Assembly: GCA_031310005.1 (NCBI GenBank)
Contig: CM062386.1
Coordinates: forward strand, 1,302,001-1,366,000
DNA: 64,000 nt
Direction of reading: 5' to 3'
From: Dactylellina haptotyla
Lineage: Eukaryota; Ascomycota; Orbiliomycetes; Orbiliales; Orbiliaceae
Shown here: one piece after another, positions 47,170 through 59,784 of the stretch
Position numbering within the stretch: position 1 is the first letter of the stretch
Layout: each line of letters opens with the position of its first letter
Program-made: the position numbers and the translations under genes
The notes under the pieces: generated by a model
Told to the model about the DNA's origin: nothing
Database searches by the model: none
The model's input: the letters and a program-made list of their open reading frames with translations, nothing else

Positions 47170-48462
47170 TTAGGTCGCACCAAAAGGACAACCGCTTCTG
47201 AATTGTCGAATTCTCCGTATTTTCCCCTCTATTTCTTCCCTCCCACTACTTTCTAACGTCATGGGCCCAATCTCGTTGATTCTATATCCCTGAGAGTGAT
47301 ATTTATCGTTGTCGTCACCTGGCACTGCTCCGCCTAGGAATCTAGTCGCAAAGCCGACATCGCCCCAGCGATTTCTAAATGTCTTTCCGGCGTACCACGG
47401 ATGGGCGGTCCATTTTACGGTATTGTACCTCCCAGTAAGTTTGTTCATAAACTTTGGGTATCGTGACTCTCTCAGAAACGATGGACGGGGAAGCATGAGA
47501 TACCGGGTAATGAATTTTCGGGCCCTGCCAACACCGACTATGAAAGAAGTAAATATTGCGGCAGCTAGCTCCAGCATCATTGCTTTGCACAGCCTCTCTC
47601 CGACGAGAACAGACACTGTTCGTTTCAGGAATGGTCGCATAAACCCTGGAGTGTTAAACATGATGATCCCGATAGTACTATCCGCTAAGGTTTTATTCGC
47701 CTCTGCGGGTATCATACTTTGTTCCTCGTATCTTAAGCTCCATTCGCTCAACTCTGCCAACCAATGCAGGCCGTCCGCCCATCCTGAGTCGATGGATGAG
47801 AGAGGATCATAGCTGATCTCCATCGCGTCTCCCAAGTTTTTCCAGAATACTCCAATAGCGCATTTCTCCATATCCGTGAGCTTTCGCCATTCCCATTGAT
47901 CTGTCCAGCGAGCTGGCTCTAAGGCAAAAAGGGAAAGCGTGTACAACATATCGTCGTTTGAAATTTTACCTGCTTTGATATATCTAGAATGAAGATAATT
48001 TATCCGTGCAATGGCATCTATTGTACGAGGATCCTTAGGATTCCCAATGACAGCTTCGACTAGCAAAACGCCAGTATCTGCTGCTCTTTTAGAAGCCGTT
48101 TCCTCATCTACAAGTTGTCCTGTGGCCACAAGAAGATTCGAGATACTGGGAATACCATATGCCTGTGAATAAAGTTATGAATGTGTGTTGCATCTACCCG
48201 GTAGATAGATACAACCTACCTTAAAAAGGGCGAAAAACACCGACGCTGAAAATACTCTCGGGAACTCTAGTTCAGCAAGGTTGACCTGGATTGCATGGGC
48301 GTCTTCTACTGTCATTCTTGAAAATGATTCTCGGGTATGGTATTCATAACGCTCCTGCATCCAATCCCGGCGCCTGAAGCGGAGCACTGAGCATAGCCAT
48401 AGATAGGTAGCGAAAATCCCGCTAGCAAGAATATATCGCGAATAAAATATGTATACCTCCAT
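47170..48462 (-). CDS. MpaB/latex-clearing-type (DUF2236) membrane oxygenase
   Basis: Two exons (48462-48220, 48162-47170) give 411 aa. The first true ATG is at 48462. The frame stays open upstream but has only TTG. Residues 3-27 are a membrane anchor (IFYSRYILASGIFATYLWL). The DUF2236 core follows: EFPRVFSASVFFALFKAYG, INYLHSRYIKAGKISNDDML, YTLSLFALEPARW and TDMEKCAIGVFWKNLGDAME. A second hydrophobic stretch (MMLELAAAIFTSFIVGVG) lies near 280. Relatives include rubber oxygenase Lcp and the ER-bound oxygenase MpaB of mycophenolic acid biosynthesis, which cleave carbon-carbon double bonds with heme. No biosynthetic cluster surrounds this copy, so its substrate is open. The C-terminus contains several basic residues. 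Confidence 0.82.
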
Positions 48463-49402
48463 TGAGGCGCTCCTAGGGCGCAACTATATCTAGTTCAAGA
48501 TTACTATTGACGTGGAATAGCAAATCTAGAGAGAATATCGAGTCCAAATGCTATTGAACCGTGTAAAGAATTTGGAGAGCTGGCATTATGAGGTCAACGT
48601 CCGATGTATACTAGATAGAATATTGATATCCGTGGGTAGCGAAGTATCAAGAAATACTCCTGGAGTTGATGGCATAGGCGTAGAGGTTTCTGGCATCAAT
48701 ACCTTTAGCTATAGATGGGGCATAGCATGGATTATCCACTACGCCTCTCTGTAAGACTGTGCATCGACGTTTGAATTTCTTCGGACATTGCCACCTTACT
48801 TTTTGTATGAACTTTTATAAATTGTAACTATTTCGGCTCTGCATGGAGTAGCCAGGAGGGCATCGTATTCTCGTCCAGCAAGGAAGTACTATTGAGGTCG
48901 GTTACACAAGGCCCAATCTCAGTCTCGTAACCAGACTTTTTAATAATGTGTTGAACAAGCTAGCTGAACAAGTTGAATCACTAGTGCACTATTGACGACC
49001 CAAACTTGATTGCAGAGGGTGTTTGGTATTAATCTTAATAATTAGATCAAATGTATATTCATTGGCATTACCACCAGAAAACTGAGGTAGAGTATCTACT
49101 GCGCAGAAGGAGCCAGAAGATGGATTTAATTCTGTGCTCAAAGAAGAGTTGGGATGTCGGGCTGAGTCTACATGAATTCACCAGGTTCACGACTACCTGC
49201 CAAGTTGGTTGTAATGTAATGTGGATACTCATAGTACAACATAAGCTGGACATTATATATCAAACTGAAACGTCAAACTCCACCTTGCACTTTTGTGCAT
49301 ATATGTGAAATTTCATCGGTCGACTGTGTAAGAACGGTGGCTTTTGACTTCGTATTTCGGATATATACATACAGCTAGACCATTAAATACACAGGGGTCA
49401 GA
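48463..49402. other. Intergenic, 0.9 kb, no gene seen
   Basis: Divergent spacer between the MpaB-like gene and an F-box gene. A TATATACATA element near 49362-49371, about 35 bp before the ATG at 49403, could be the F-box gene's TATA box. Frames at 49051-49308 lack domains. Confidence 0.5.
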
Positions 49403-50368
49403 ATGCAAAGTTGCGGCACAGAACCCTCACTACCCTCGCCACTACTCTCGCTGCCCCCCGAGCTCCACTTGAAAGTCTTTTCCTACCTTCCTAGCATCGA
49501 GGACCAGGTCTCCGCCAGTCTCTCGCACAGAATCTGGCGCGACCTGCTGAGGGACAGCAACAACTTCCTCAGGCTCCGCTACGCAACCAGTGGGCTAAAC
49601 AAGCTTCCGGGCCTCCACTGCCTCCTAAGTCCGCAACACACCTGGCTGGGCATTAAGACTACCGCAGGCAAAGTAAACTCTTGCTGGTTGTCCACTTTCG
49701 ACCGGCAAAAAAAACACTGGTTGTACCTATTCGCAAATACCTATCGCGATGACCCTGAGAGATATAGCGATTTGAGGAGGAGTAATGCGGACCTGTTCAG
49801 ACCGATCCGATCGGTTGACATATCCGCTTGTCCTTTCTTAGATGAGTCCCTGTTCAATCCGCATCTCCGATCAGATGATATGCAGGCGCCGCCGACTAAA
49901 TTGATACCGGCTACGTCGACTACGTCTCTCCAACCGGCGAAGAAGGTTACGAACTGGAATTCGCTGCATACTTACGGGGCGTTCGAGTTAATGAGGGACG
50001 AAGGGTTTCCTATATTGGTATGTTGGGCGGAAGGGTTCCAGGTTGAGCGAAATTTCACCAGAAGTAGCGTTAGTAAACCGGACGGAAAGGGTATGACTAT
50101 AAAGAAGTTACTAGACGTGCTGGCTAGAGAAATAACAGATATTATGGAGGCGGAAGGGATAGACACTAGCTATGAGCATAGCTTGGTGATAGATCAGGCT
50201 ATCTATCAACCTGGCGACTTGCGAGTAGCAAGATGGGGCGTAAGAGTCACAATTCTCCCTTCCAATGAAGATGAGAGGGTCGCGATGTTTAGAAAACCGG
50301 AAGAAGCTCACATATCAACTGCGGTAACGACCATTCGGGGAGACAGCGGAGTCGATGCTATTATATAA
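49403..50368 (+). CDS. F-box domain protein
   Basis: A single exon gives 321 aa. The F-box lies at residues about 15-55 (LSLPPELHLKVFSYLPSIED, then QVSASLSHRIWRDLL). The rest has no recognised repeat. It includes a WLYLFANTYRDDPERYSDLR segment and a C-terminal alpha/beta-like part (LVIDQAIYQPGDLRVARWGV). F-box proteins recruit targets to SCF ubiquitin ligases. Here only the F-box is assigned, and the substrate-binding part looks lineage-specific. It is convergent with the DUF3684 gene, 328 bp apart. Confidence 0.75.
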   Translation: MQSCGTEPSLPSPLLSLPPELHLKVFSYLPSIEDQVSASLSHRIWRDLLRDSNNFLRLRYATSGLNKLPGLHCLLSPQHTWLGIKTTAGKVNSCWLSTFDRQKKHWLYLFANTYRDDPERYSDLRRSNADLFRPIRSVDISACPFLDESLFNPHLRSDDMQAPPTKLIPATSTTSLQPAKKVTNWNSLHTYGAFELMRDEGFPILVCWAEGFQVERNFTRSSVSKPDGKGMTIKKLLDVLAREITDIMEAEGIDTSYEHSLVIDQAIYQPGDLRVARWGVRVTILPSNEDERVAMFRKPEEAHISTAVTTIRGDSGVDAII

Positions 50369-50696
50369 ATATTTATTTAATTTTTTCTTCTTTTCTTTTC
50401 TTGTTCTCGAGCACCCCTCATTCTATAACGCCATGACAAGATTCTTGCGCTAAGTATACACGAAATAAAGGTCTCCTCTCAAAAAAGAAACTCCATGATG
50501 ATGCAGGCGAAAAGACAAGTAGACAAGAACAAATTATCGACATCTCGCTCACTTTATGCCCCGAACGAAATAAATAGTAAAAAGTTCGCAAAGACCACCA
50601 CAACCACCATATAAATGTCACACTCTATAAAATTTTTCTCCTTTTCTTCGGACTGCCCTCATCTTGGGCACCATCAACGCTGGGCCCGGGGCGCGC
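50369..50696. other. Convergent intergenic, F-box / DUF3684 3' flanks
   Basis: T-rich run after the F-box stop (50370-50402), otherwise unremarkable. No gene is seen. Confidence 0.55.
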
Positions 50697-53600
50697 CTAG
50701 TACCACCCCGCGGCGCTCGCTGCGTTCCCACTTGGTCCTCCTCCATGCACGTTGACCGGGATCCTAACACTGTTACCAGACCCCGAAGATCTTCCTTGAA
50801 TCTTCCTCTCTGTTTTATCTAACCCTTTGCTCATAAGATGGATGAACTTTCTCATAAACTGAGTAACGAAGCTCTCCGTATAGTAAGAATGTCCAGCACT
50901 GTGGTCTGCGACTAGGTTATGCGCGATCTCGTGGCACATAACCACATACCAATACGTCAACGCGTCCGCTTCGGCAGTTGGAACTGCGCTCTTCATTGCT
51001 GCGGCGTGTAGCTGCATAAAGTATGAATAATTGCAGAACAAGCTTCCGCTGGTATTGAAAGCTATGGTTCGCGATTTGTCGTAGTAGAGTTGTACCTTTT
51101 TCAACGGGAACTCAAAGACACTAAGGGCCAGCGCCGCAATGACTTTACTAAAGAGAACCAGGACTTGCATGTGCGTGTTGACGAATTCTTGCTTTTCCTT
51201 ATCAGAGAAATTGTTGGACATGAAAAAGTCAACTCCGTTGGGAAACTGGCATACTCGCGATAGATCGGTGTTAGGCTTCGAGTCGCAGTAGGTGTTTTGC
51301 TCTTTGACCTCATTTGTCGAAGGCGGCGAAAAGTGAGAGCTGCTGCCATATGGTTTTAGAGAGGTAATGGCATTCTTAAGGGTTTGGTTTAGTAGCTCCG
51401 GAGAAGTTGCTTTGACATCGCCGCCATCTTCTTGCCAATCAGTATTCGTTTGAGGGCCGGTGGATCCAGGGCGCCCTAGGAGCCCACCGAGAGTCTCCTG
51501 GCCTGGTAGCTTCGTATTCTCATCGCCAAGCCCAAGACCCGTTCGAAGTCGATTAAACAGTCCGTTTTTCCTTGGTCCGTCGAGTTGTCGAGATATATCA
51601 GTAGGAGGTGGGTTCCGACCCAGCTCTTCAGGAGAATCGAGGAAAGCGCCTGGCATACTATGACGGGTAGGAGTAGTTGACAAAGGTTTCTCCATAGTCG
51701 TTTCGGTATTCTGCACAGCACCACCAGCATAAGTTGAGATAGGGCGAGAAAAATCTTCGGCGTCCTCCTGCAACTTCTTTTGAAGTTCCAGTCGCTTCCT
51801 CTGCTCCTCTGCAACTCTCATTTCTTGTTCTTTCTTTAACCTTAAGATTCGATCAACATTGTAACCGCGGCTTTTTAAGGTGTATAAATCAGTGCTGAGA
51901 AGACTCTCCAACAATAGCGAAGAGTGGGGTTTCGGCTTAACGAGTATCAATTTCATAAGCTGAGCGGCGACATCAAAAATGCGGTATTCCGGGGTTACGT
52001 GAAGAATAGCTGGCGTCTTATCTTTGGCGTTGACAATAGCAGCCGAAGTTTTCTCCACGTGGCTCTTAACCCCTCGTTGCGATTGTAATGTCCGTCGGAG
52101 TCTGATGGAATTAACAATCCAGACTTCGAGGTTGTTCTCAAGCCATTTGATATCATTCTTGACAACAGAATGATTGTTGTGGAAGAAGAGTCGACATCTC
52201 TCAAGACACAGCTCCTTGATCTTCTTACTCTTGACAGGATCCTGGATTATGCGTCCAATAGTCCACTCCAATGCGATCTGTTTTGAAATTTGGATTGCGC
52301 CTAGGCCAGTATAGAAACTCTCGAGTGCCTCTTCCTGTGGGCAAGCTAGGATATCGCTTTTGAAGATGTTGAAGACTATGAAGTCATCGACGATGACAAT
52401 CTCATCCGCACTAGCGAGTTGATATTCTTTGATATTTTTCTCATCGTCATCTTCCATATCAATGAGATTTGTTTCATCATCTTTCTCAACCTTCTCAATG
52501 GTAGCCAAGAGGAAACGGCTGTGTTTCATGGCCTTGAGCAGAACTCTATCCTGCTTGAGGTCCGGAAAAGCTTCTGCGACTCTTCTCAGAATACTCAAGT
52601 ATTTAACGTCTGACTCGCACGATATGAGTAGCCTTTCAGCGTCTCGGGTAAGCATATAAGCGATCTCGGAGATTGTAGGCTCAAGTTTGGTGCCGCATTT
52701 CATCAGGAAAGGGTTGGCATCTGAGCCAAAATCGACAAAGTCAAAGACATCTTTGAAAGGGCTGTTATCATCTCCCAAGAAACAATTGCGCGGCGTCACC
52801 AACTTTAAGCGGCCGTTTTTCATCAAGGGAACGATGCGCGATGAGCCCAGTTTCTCAGTATGAGCGTACTGAATCTCGAGTAAGCGAGTAGCCAAGTAGC
52901 TAAAAGTCGTCTTGGCTTCGGCAACAGTTTGCGGCGGTCGCTCCGTGATTTTCTTTACAGCAAAATCCATCGGTGGATCAGCTTTGACACCAAACTTGGC
53001 GGCATGATCTCGCAAATCTTCTCGCAGGATCGGGACACTTAGAACGGAGGCGCGCGGATTGGTATAACACATCGACGGAGCCGCAAGCTTTGGTATTCCC
53101 GCTTTCTCGTTTGGACCTTCCAAGGGTAGAAAGGCTATTCTTTGCTCACTAATCTGATAATGATTGTAGTTGTTGAGAACGAAGTTTGTCGTGTAGTACT
53201 TGAGCGCCTTCTCACGTTTCGCATGTGCTTTGACTAGATCTGATTCTTCCATACCCGTAAATACTTTGAGAAGGTAGCCGACGCTTGGGAATAAGTTAAG
53301 TCCAAGACGGAGAACAAACTTTTCCTCCGCGGTCTGGCCGCCTCTCCAATTCTGAGCGCCACCGGGCCATTGGATTATCGGACACTCCAACTCACGGAGG
53401 TCTGGTTTGGGAACAAATAGATCCATTGCCCGATATACCTTCTTATCGTCGCCTTCAGCTTTGCAGAACGGCGTCTGTTTCAATTTCAAAATATCCTCTG
53501 GAGGGATATCTTGGCTGACACTTGTAAAGTATTTAATAAGATCGTATGCGCTCCAGGTTGCCCCAGCGTCATCTCCCTTAGCTTGTAACCGTTCTAAAAC

Positions 53601-56168
53601 GAGGGACAGCTCAAGGGTCTTTCGAACCCCCAAGGACATTAGGTAATCCTCCTTCACGCCATTCATGGACTGTATGATTGGGAGATCTTTGAAGATTTTG
53701 ACGGTCGGGAAATATGCTTCTCCAGGTTTCCTCATACCTTTCGTGGAAGGGACACAAGGCACCGCTTTTAAGACGGTGGCAATTGCATTCTTGTCCGCAG
53801 GAACAAATTTCTTCCAAGGTTTGGCAAGAATGGCGTGGACTTGTGCGGCGAATAATGGCGAAAGAGTCATATTATGCTCTATTGCGATGTTCCTCAAAGT
53901 GTCTGGTGTGGAGAGATATACTGCCCACTCTACAAGATCCAACTCTTTCCACCCCAAAGCCTGAAGTTCCTCGCGTTTCATGGTCTTAGTTAGGGAAAAT
54001 GGTATGCAAGTAGGTGGCACTGGCATTTCTGGAGGAAGCACAGCAGGGGTCACGAATGTTTTGATGTCGGCAAGAACGACCGGTGCACCCATGATTTCTG
54101 GCTTGTCCGATTCCTCGGTGTTACTAGAAGTTGCGACGGCCACCTTGATAAGTTCTTGTACAAACTCGTTTGTGACTTCCCCAGCCATTGCTTTCTTTGC
54201 GAGCCATTTTAAAAAGGTGACCATTTGGGGACCTGTCAAAGCCCTGTTCTCCAGTTCTGTTCTCATATCATTGAGGGAGAACTCATGGATAAACCCGTAT
54301 ATCCGTAAAGCTTTGACAAACCCAGGAGCATCCGTCTGAATAGAGGGTGGGAGTAGTGGTATGCCCGAAAGGAAACCACTGATCTCTTCTGCGCCCTTGG
54401 GTATTATTCTCACGGTGTGACTAGGCAATATACCCTTAGTGCTAATCACCTCCATGATATTTGAACACTGCCAGAAAGCTTCTTCGATAATCTGACCAAC
54501 AACAGGGCTTGGTGTACTCTCGACGAAAGTGAACATGTTCATGATGTGGAGGACGGATGGCGCAACCTTATTCCAAGCATCCATAGCAGCGGCGAATTTC
54601 CCTTCGCTTGTTTGGATCCTCCCACGTAGAGAAGACATCTCGTAAAAGTATACGATACGTGCAAGGATACCAGCCATTCGTAGCATTTCAGCGTTCCACT
54701 CTTTGACATAGCGTGCATTGAAGTCGATGCTTTCGCGCTCGACCGTCGGGATAACACTATGCGCAGCGAAATGTGCCCTGATAGCTGTGGTTTGGTGGGT
54801 AGCAAAGCCGATAAAGATTTTACCGAGCTTCGTGGGAAGGACATTCGCGAAGATGAAGTTTTCGGACTTGGTATCCGCCGCTTCCGAGGCATCTAATTCG
54901 TCTTTCGACATTGTGAGGATAGCACACTTTGTTCTTCGCGGAGGCGGCTTTTTCGTTGCTCTTTCAAGGTTTGCTGCGAAGCTCGACGAGACGTTGGATT
55001 GGAGATTCGCTGTTGCTATCCTGAGAAAGATGGTGCTGGTAGTAACTTTAGCTAGATCGAGAGTATCGAGTAGATTCGCGGTAGAACCATGCCGAGATAC
55101 ATCGCGAAGCCCAGTAGATGGGCTAGGCGATGCCAGTCTTTGCCAGAATCCCCTAAAACCGCTACTAACTGTGTCGGCAACAGCTTGGCCGAGCTTAGGT
55201 TTCTCTTTATAATTTACGAGACCCATTACTTCTGCGGTTAGCTGCACGCTTTCAGAGTCCACTCCGATGATCTTAAGCATTGCGCCAGTTCCCTTCTGCG
55301 ATGTTGATATACTTGGGGGTAGGGATAACGGGTTTGCCGGCGACTTTTTCTTTTTGAGGGAGGTCACACAATAGTTGTCGATATAGAAATCGACCTGTTC
55401 GAGTGAGACGAAAGTAAGGGAGGTTGCGAGAAACTGTGATAGCGATACCAGTGGTGGTGGGTCTACCGGCTGCCTGTATTCGAGAAGGAAAGTTGTCATA
55501 GGATCGTGCTGAGGTAGCTTGGCTCTTCTTGTGAACAACTGGTTGCCTTTCCAGTAAAAAGCCATCGCCTGAGATCCGGATGATACGAACGGCTCCTCGC
55601 ATTCGTCGAAAACACTGTAAAAGCCGACACCAAAGGCCCCTATCTCATGGTATTAGCATCCATTTAGCACAATTGACAGGGTATTCACCAACATACCGAT
55701 CTTTGTCTCATCGGGGTTTCCCTCAGCGATTCGTTTTAATCTTTGCCAGTCTTCTTCTCGAAAGGGGATACCGTCGTTTTTGACAAGCATCCTCTTGCAT
55801 TTGCTTTTTAATAAACGTTTTAACTCTTCGTTCTTCCTCTGTGTCGCATTCATGTTGGTGAGATCCACCGACGAATCGGCTGGGGCTAATCCGGCGGTCT
55901 CATATCGAATCTCGACGCGCTTGGCGCTCGCGTCGGCGGCGTTTTGTAGTAGTTCTCGGAGGGTTGTATGTTCGCCGGAGTATCGCGCAAGAACTTTATC
56001 GATCTACCAAATTTGGAGAAGTATTAGCTATATTACAGAGGTTCAGGGTGGTTTTCGGGTAGCTGCAGTACGCACCAGAGCTCGGGTGTTAACGGTGACG
56101 GCTTCCTCATCGACTCCGGAGCCGAGAGTAGTCTGCCGCAGGGAGTTGTAGTCTATGGAGGACGCCAT
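50697..56168 (-). CDS. Giant GHKL-type ATPase (DUF3684, sacsin-like N-terminus) with C-terminal zincin motif
   Basis: Three exons (56168-56076, 56003-55697, 55639-50697) give 1780 aa. The N-terminal 250 residues are an Hsp90/sacsin-type ATP site: TLRELLQNAADASA (N box), MLVKNDGIPFREEDW (G1-like) and GAFGVGFYSVFDE (G2). The following 1100 residues are the DUF3684 region, mostly helical, without other known domains. A coiled-coil, Glu/Arg/Lys-rich segment lies near 1345-1365 (RLKKEQEMRVAEEQRKRLE), then a Ser/Pro/Gly-rich linker. The last 200 residues carry CHEIAHNLVADH (His1703, Glu1704, His1707, His1713), which has HExxHxxxxxH spacing. Relatives occur across filamentous fungi without a clear role. 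A chaperone-like ATPase with a peptidase-like tail is inferred. Confidence 0.85.
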
Positions 56169-57422
56169 ATCTTTAAGGAAGAAAACCCGGAAAGTTCCAG
56201 GGGTAAGCGATGTGATATCTACGATCTAGCTGTACGTTGCGTCCAAGGAGTGTAGGATGATGGGGGATGTCTAGAGCGGTATAATAGTAGGAGTGCTGTT
56301 GCGACAAGGTGGTCCCTTAGAAGTAACTTTTGAGTGAGCCCGAGCGAGAAATGTAAAAAAAAACCGCTGGTGATTACAGGGCGGAGACGGTGAAGTTGTA
56401 GGAAGGAGAGAAGGAGGGATAAAGAGCATGAGAGTGGTATAAAAATATATAAATGGACAGGAAAGCGTCCGGTGAGGTGTCAACCGCAGGAAGATGCAGA
56501 AAGACAGGCTTCAGACGCCACTCAGCACCACCACAGCAATATGCACAATCAGCACATCCAGCGGGTAGTTATACCCGCCCGTTTGCCTAGCTTCCTTCCA
56601 GCCTACTCCTGTAGCTTCCTCAACTAGCCATGACGCGGCCTCGGTGGGATTTATATCGCTGCGGGTAGTGACGATGCTGGATTACTCAGGAATAGAATCG
56701 CGGAGGGTGCGTTATGAGGCTCTAGGTTGAAGCGCTGCAGGGCTGGATATCCAGTGCCGTTTTGGCGAATGTTCGAGAAATGGGCAAATGACCAGTCGGC
56801 GTCGTCAGCTAAAGGAGGCAGATAGACGCAGGTAGATTGCCCCGGATGTGTTTGTGCGAGGAGGCCAGGGATGACAAATGTGCATCGAAGCCAGGAGAAG
56901 GCGATGGAGATAATCTGATCTCTCTCTGATAGTCCGCCCCGCGTCTATCCCCACGGCTGGTCGTGGTTAAATATAGCTCGTTGGTTGGAATGTTCGATGT
57001 CGAAGGCAAGAAGCGAGGTCCGCCAGGGGACCCGGCGTTTAGCCCGTATCCCCGACGACACCCACAACACATGTCCTTCCCGTGCCGTCCGCCTGCATGG
57101 CCGCTCCCTCCAATCTGCAGGTGCATATCTTGAAGCGGGAATCGTGCCTGAAAATGTTTGCGGGCGCCTACAAAAACACTGATGAGTTTGCGACAAGCCC
57201 CTATGGTCGGAGGCAATATAAATGCCCCCCGGAGTACTCTGTAATCTAGGCCCTCTGAATAAGCTGGTGATATCTTGTTCTGCCTCCTAGAGTTCTCCCA
57301 GAGCTCCGTCAATCATCTTCAGTGCATGCCAGGCGCTGCCACTTCGACCTTCTTAGCTACCAACAACCAGGCTACGGACTAGATTATAAGATCGTATACT
57401 AAACTTGCAAACAGAGTTCAAA
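56169..57422. other. Divergent intergenic, DUF3684 and BTB-like promoters
   Basis: 1.25 kb, moderately GC-rich in 56640-57200. Antisense frames (56809-57312) show no domain. ATATAAATATATAA lies near 56440-56455 on the DUF3684 side. Confidence 0.5.
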
Positions 57423-59237
57423 ATGGCACCTACAAAACCGACAACACCACCAAAATCAAGTTCAGACACGCCTGCCATACTTGGACCGACCTTCAGTGTA
57501 TCTGGATCTAGATCTAGTAAGCCGCCCGCCAATATATCTGAATCCAATAAAGGTTCATTTGGATATATGCAGCCGCCGTTCGGTAGTTTATTTGGATCTA
57601 GTAAAGAATCCAATAAAAGATTATTTGGATCTAGTCAGCCGTACGACCCCCTCAGTCAACTTGAACGGCGTAGATTTTCATATTTATTTGAATCTAATCG
57701 GCCGTCGTCACCGACTCGAAGAGAACGATTGCAAAAATCCAAGCCAACACCAGCACAGCTTTCCAATAAGCAAGCGATAGGAGGAAATAGGGATACCAAC
57801 AACGAAAACAAGGAGAATACTAACGGAGAAGAAATGGATAAAACACAGGAAGAAGGATCTCTTTCCCAGGAAAATATTATCTCCAATTTGTTCGAGTCAA
57901 CAAACGAGCAAGTCACAGAGAAGTTAGAAAAGGAAGTTAAAGCGATAGAAAAAGCCCAAGAAGAGGCATTGGATAACAATAGTCTAAATATAAAACCAGT
58001 AAAGCCAATCACGGACCCCGAAACAGAAAACGAAATAGAGCGAGACCCTGCGCTGGAAGAATTATTGAATCTCCAGGAAGGTGACGACGACCCTGATGCC
58101 CTCAAGCTACCATATTGTGAGATTGATGAAACGGGCGATCTGCTTGTCACCTGTTATCTACCCGAAAATAAGGACGCAAACGGCGGTCCGATTGGCGTTC
58201 TACGTGTATGCTCGAAAGCATTATCTCTCGCTTCGCCTATGCTGCGGAATCAATTACGGTCTCAAACATACACTAGCGAAGTTAGGAAAATTAGCTTCAC
58301 GGTATCCTCTCTAGACGAAGCTATAACAGTCATGAATATTGTCCACCACCAAAACGCCTCCAATCCAAGAACGCTTAGTTTGACCGAGTTATACAATCTT
58401 GCCACTTTCTGCGAAGAATACCAGTTTCAAGAAGCTGTTCTCCCGTCGATGGACAGTTGGATGAAGAGTTTATGGCCAGGCCCGAGTCAAAAGCCCCATT
58501 CAGATCTATCTAAAGGTGGTCAAATACCAGATCTCGCTAGTAGCAAAAGGACGGAATTACCGCTTCATAAAACGTCATTCATCGATAGCCATGCACCAGA
58601 GGACTGTGTACGCTGGCTCTGGGTCGCCCATGTCTTCGGAATCAAAGTGATCATCGAGGAATGCGGTCACGTAGCTATATACAATATGAGAATGACAGAA
58701 CCTTCAGAAGCGTCATTTGAAGTGGATGGAACCGCTTTTCACCCTCTCATGACGACTTTCGTTAGAGGTAAGCCAAAACATCATGCCAAATCGTATTTAC
58801 TCATTTTCTAAATTCGGTGTCCTTTAGAAACGCTATGGAAGAAGCAACAGATGCTCGTAGAGCGGTTGATACAGCTTATTGAAGGGAAGGTGCTCGAATT
58901 CCAGGAACAAATGCCCAAAAACAGCGCAGTTTGTCGAGCCCCCGGACAGTTTGAGACAGTCTTCACCGCTGACCAATGTGATTTGTATCAACTTGGAAAA
59001 TTGTTCAAATTAAAACTGAAATTGGGCTACCCTGCCGGTGAATTGGCTTCTCAAAGCCTCAATGAGGTTTGCAGCACATTAGAGAGAATGGTTCGTGTCA
59101 CTACTGACCTCGGTTTCTATAACACACATGGCACTGGGCTTGATATAAAACATAAGGGATGTGACGTATTTGAGGAATTACGGCAATCAATCTGGAAGAT
59201 TAAGGGACTCGACCTACGATTTTCGCTTTTGGGTTGA
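57423..59237 (+). CDS. BTB/POZ-like protein with degenerate N-terminal repeats
   Basis: Two exons (57423-58767, 58828-59237) give 584 aa. The start is the ATG at 57423. The frame extends 18 nt further only with TTG. Residues 25-95 hold degenerate repeats around GSSKESNKRLFGSSQ, with matching nucleotide words TTTGGATCTAGT. A long acidic, Asn/Glu-rich region follows (NENKENTNGEE). The BTB-like fold begins about 230: CEIDETGDLLVTCYLPENK, then VCSKALSLASPMLRNQL, then LYNLATFCEEYQFQEAVLPS, the usual helix pair. Fungal proteins of this layout are common and mostly uncharacterised. Some act as dimeric scaffolds for Cullin 3. There is no kelch or other C-terminal repeat. Confidence 0.72.
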
Positions 59238-59784
59238 TTTCTTACATATACGCAGTCGCTGGCGACTACTAAGAGTTTATTTATATAAAATTTATTGCGT
59301 TGGTTTTAAGTGATATAGTAGCATGGATTTGGGGTACTATGTTGCCTCGTAAACCAACCGCGAAGCACGAAGCCATTAAACCCTAGCTTTCATCGTAAAC
59401 TGTAATTTAATTTTTTTGCCGTTTTATGCTCCACTTCGCGGCTGTGGGTATCTACTTCTACCAAGGCGTAGACTAAAATTATGCGTCATGGCAATAGGTG
59501 CTTTCATTTGCCGGCCGTAATAATGAAAGGTTTTCGACGCCTCAGCACAGCCCGTGAGTCACGACTATCAGTCTAAGTTCTAGGCCAAAATCAGGCTTCG
59601 TATTTCATATGCATGTTGGAGATGACGGAGACAACACATATATCCTTGTTATCTAACCTACAATCAATCGATGAGGAATATATAAAATGCATTCGAGTAT
59701 GCAAATACGTTTGAGCTGGTCTTAGTAAAGGCATAATATCGGCTATCCAGGCATAATCAAGCCTCGAATATCAATAAACGCAAT
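59238..59784. other. Intergenic, no gene seen
   Basis: 547 bp, AT-rich at the left end (59275-59310). Promoter and 5' leader of the following F-box gene. Confidence 0.55.

Noticed and set aside
43706-50368. Idea that the RgpF-like, MpaB-like and F-box genes form a biosynthetic cluster
   Set aside because: No core synthase, tailoring set or regulator is present and spacing is loose, so co-location alone is not evidence.
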